From contig JAGLKL010000072.1 of NCBI GenBank assembly GCA_023141075.1, positions 1 to 6,953 of the forward strand: a DNA stretch of 6,953 nt. Reading direction: 5' to 3'. The notes under the pieces were generated by a model. The model saw only the letters and a program-made list of their open reading frames with translations. It had not been told where the DNA came from and ran no database searches. The DNA is from Alphaproteobacteria bacterium. Its GTDB lineage: Bacteria > Pseudomonadota > Alphaproteobacteria > Micavibrionales > Micavibrionaceae. Position 1 is the stretch's first letter. Each line of letters starts with the position of its first letter. A program made the position numbers and the translations under genes. Positions 5,773 through 6,953 of the stretch are shown here, one piece after another.

Positions 5773-6953
5773 ATGCGTACAAAAACACCAAAGACCGTAT
5801 ACCTCAAGAACTATAAGCCATTCCCCTATAATATAAAAAATCTAAACCTGAACTTTGATATTCATGATGGTTATACAATCGTAACAGCCTCAGCCGGCTA
5901 CGAATGCAAGAAAGAACACTCCGGTGATGAACTGTTTTTATACGGAGAAGATCTGGAACTGCTTTCATTAAAACTGAATGGAAAAGATCATAAAGAATAT
6001 GTGCCTGATGAGAAATCCATACTCATCGAATCTTTGCCCAAAAGCTTCGATCTTGAAATCGTAACCAAGATTTACCCAGAGAAAAATACACAACTTGAAG
6101 GACTGTATAAATCTGGCGGCACATATTGCACTCAATGTGAAGCGGAAGGATTTCGCCGCATAACATACTATCCAGATCGTCCTGACGTTTTAACAACTTT
6201 CACAGTGCGTATCGAATCCCCCAAAGATTACCCGGTTCTTTTATCCAATGGTAACCGTATTGATGGCGGCGAAGCCGGTGAGAATCGTCATTTTACCATT
6301 TGGGAAGACCCCTTCCCCAAACCTTGTTATTTGTTTGCTTTGGTAGCAGGCGACTTGAATCATATATACGACAGCTACACCACGGCTTCCGGTCGGGAGG
6401 TCGATCTCTATATATACGTACACCCGGGAAACGAATATCGCTGTACACACGCCATGGAAAGCCTAAAACGCTCAATGCGTTGGGAAGAAGAAGCTTATGG
6501 GTTGGAATATGATCTGGACATATTTAATATTGTCGCAGTCAGCGATTTCAATATGGGCGCGATGGAGAACAAATCTCTTAACATTTTCAATACAGCCCTT
6601 GTTTTCGCGCATCAGGAAACAGCCACGGATGTAGACTTTATCCGTGTTGAAGGAGTGATAGCGCATGAATATTTTCACAACTGGAGCGGCAATCGCGTTA
6701 CCTGTCGTGATTGGTTCCAGCTTTCCTTGAAAGAAGGGTTGACGGTTTTCCGGGATCAGTCTTTCTCCGCTGATATGCATTCAAAAGACGTACAACGTAT
6801 TGACGATGTAACACATCTGCGGCGTTTCCAGTTTACTGAAGATTCATCACCGCTCGCCCACCCTGTACGTCCGGATAATTATATTGAAATCAATAACTTC
6901 TACACTATGACCGTTTATGAGAAAGGTGCCGAAGTTATCCGCATGATACGTAC
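5773..6953 (+). CDS. pepN: Aminopeptidase N (M1 zinc metallopeptidase), C-terminus cut by window edge
   Basis: PepN removes N-terminal residues from peptides late in cytosolic protein turnover. The first 393 codons are present, a little under half of the usual 870-890. The N-terminal beta domain (about 1-190) includes the substrate-side CTQCEAEGFRRITYYPDRPDV segment (119-139). The catalytic domain shows GAMEN (262-266) and the zinc site HEYFH (298-302), with the third ligand E321 eighteen residues on. It also has the transition-state tyrosine (Y382 in VYEKGAEV). All are spaced as in Escherichia coli PepN, so the visible active site looks intact. There is no signal peptide, which fits a cytosolic enzyme. 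The start at 5773 follows a GAGTGAG purine stretch (5764-5770). The 92-nt gap after proB has no terminator, so readthrough from obgE-proB is possible. Confidence 0.96.
   Translation, partial: MRTKTPKTVYLKNYKPFPYNIKNLNLNFDIHDGYTIVTASAGYECKKEHSGDELFLYGEDLELLSLKLNGKDHKEYVPDEKSILIESLPKSFDLEIVTKIYPEKNTQLEGLYKSGGTYCTQCEAEGFRRITYYPDRPDVLTTFTVRIESPKDYPVLLSNGNRIDGGEAGENRHFTIWEDPFPKPCYLFALVAGDLNHIYDSYTTASGREVDLYIYVHPGNEYRCTHAMESLKRSMRWEEEAYGLEYDLDIFNIVAVSDFNMGAMENKSLNIFNTALVFAHQETATDVDFIRVEGVIAHEYFHNWSGNRVTCRDWFQLSLKEGLTVFRDQSFSADMHSKDVQRIDDVTHLRRFQFTEDSSPLAHPVRPDNYIEINNFYTMTVYEKGAEVIRMIR

Noticed and set aside
6241..6780. Several short open frames on both strands within pepN
   Set aside because: All lie inside the intact M1 peptidase frame, which has its catalytic motifs correctly spaced; none has an initiation signal or known domain.

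Overview
The window looks like ordinary chromosomal DNA from a gram-negative bacterium of moderate to low GC, most likely an alphaproteobacterium. This is inferred from three things: the ribosomal protein / obgE / proB order, the alphaproteobacterial look of the PepN N-terminus (basic-TP...YLKNY-P-Y), and the MEP-pathway ispG. I can name no genus. No mobile element, CRISPR array, tRNA or rRNA is visible.

Layout. The minus strand carries two genes: ispG (3' end cut off by the left edge) and nhaD, a Na+/H+ antiporter. A compact gap of about 107 nt separates them and holds an intrinsic terminator for nhaD and a plausible ispG promoter. A 353-nt AT-rich divergent region (2418-2770) follows. The plus strand then carries rplU (L21), rpmA (L27), an intrinsic terminator, obgE (ribosome-assembly GTPase), proB (glutamate 5-kinase, overlapping obgE by ATGA) and the first 393 codons of pepN (M1 aminopeptidase N), which runs off the right edge.

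How the genes work together. rplU-rpmA-obgE is a conserved large-subunit ribosome module: two 50S proteins and the GTPase that checks 50S maturation. proB is translationally coupled to obgE and makes the first step of proline synthesis. Its usual partner proA is not next to it; pepN is. nhaD and ispG are single-gene units with unrelated jobs (Na+/pH homeostasis and isoprenoid precursors).

The least ordinary part is the nhaD-rplU divergent region. First, a strong stem-loop with an eight-T tract lies inside the nhaD 5' leader, with two competing upstream pairings, so it reads like a transcription attenuator or riboswitch expression platform. Second, a 19-bp palindrome matches the classical Fur box at 16 of 19 positions and overlaps the best -10 hexamer for rplU. 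Both are sequence readings that need a covariation search or experimental test. The genes themselves are well-known families, and I found no new multi-gene system.
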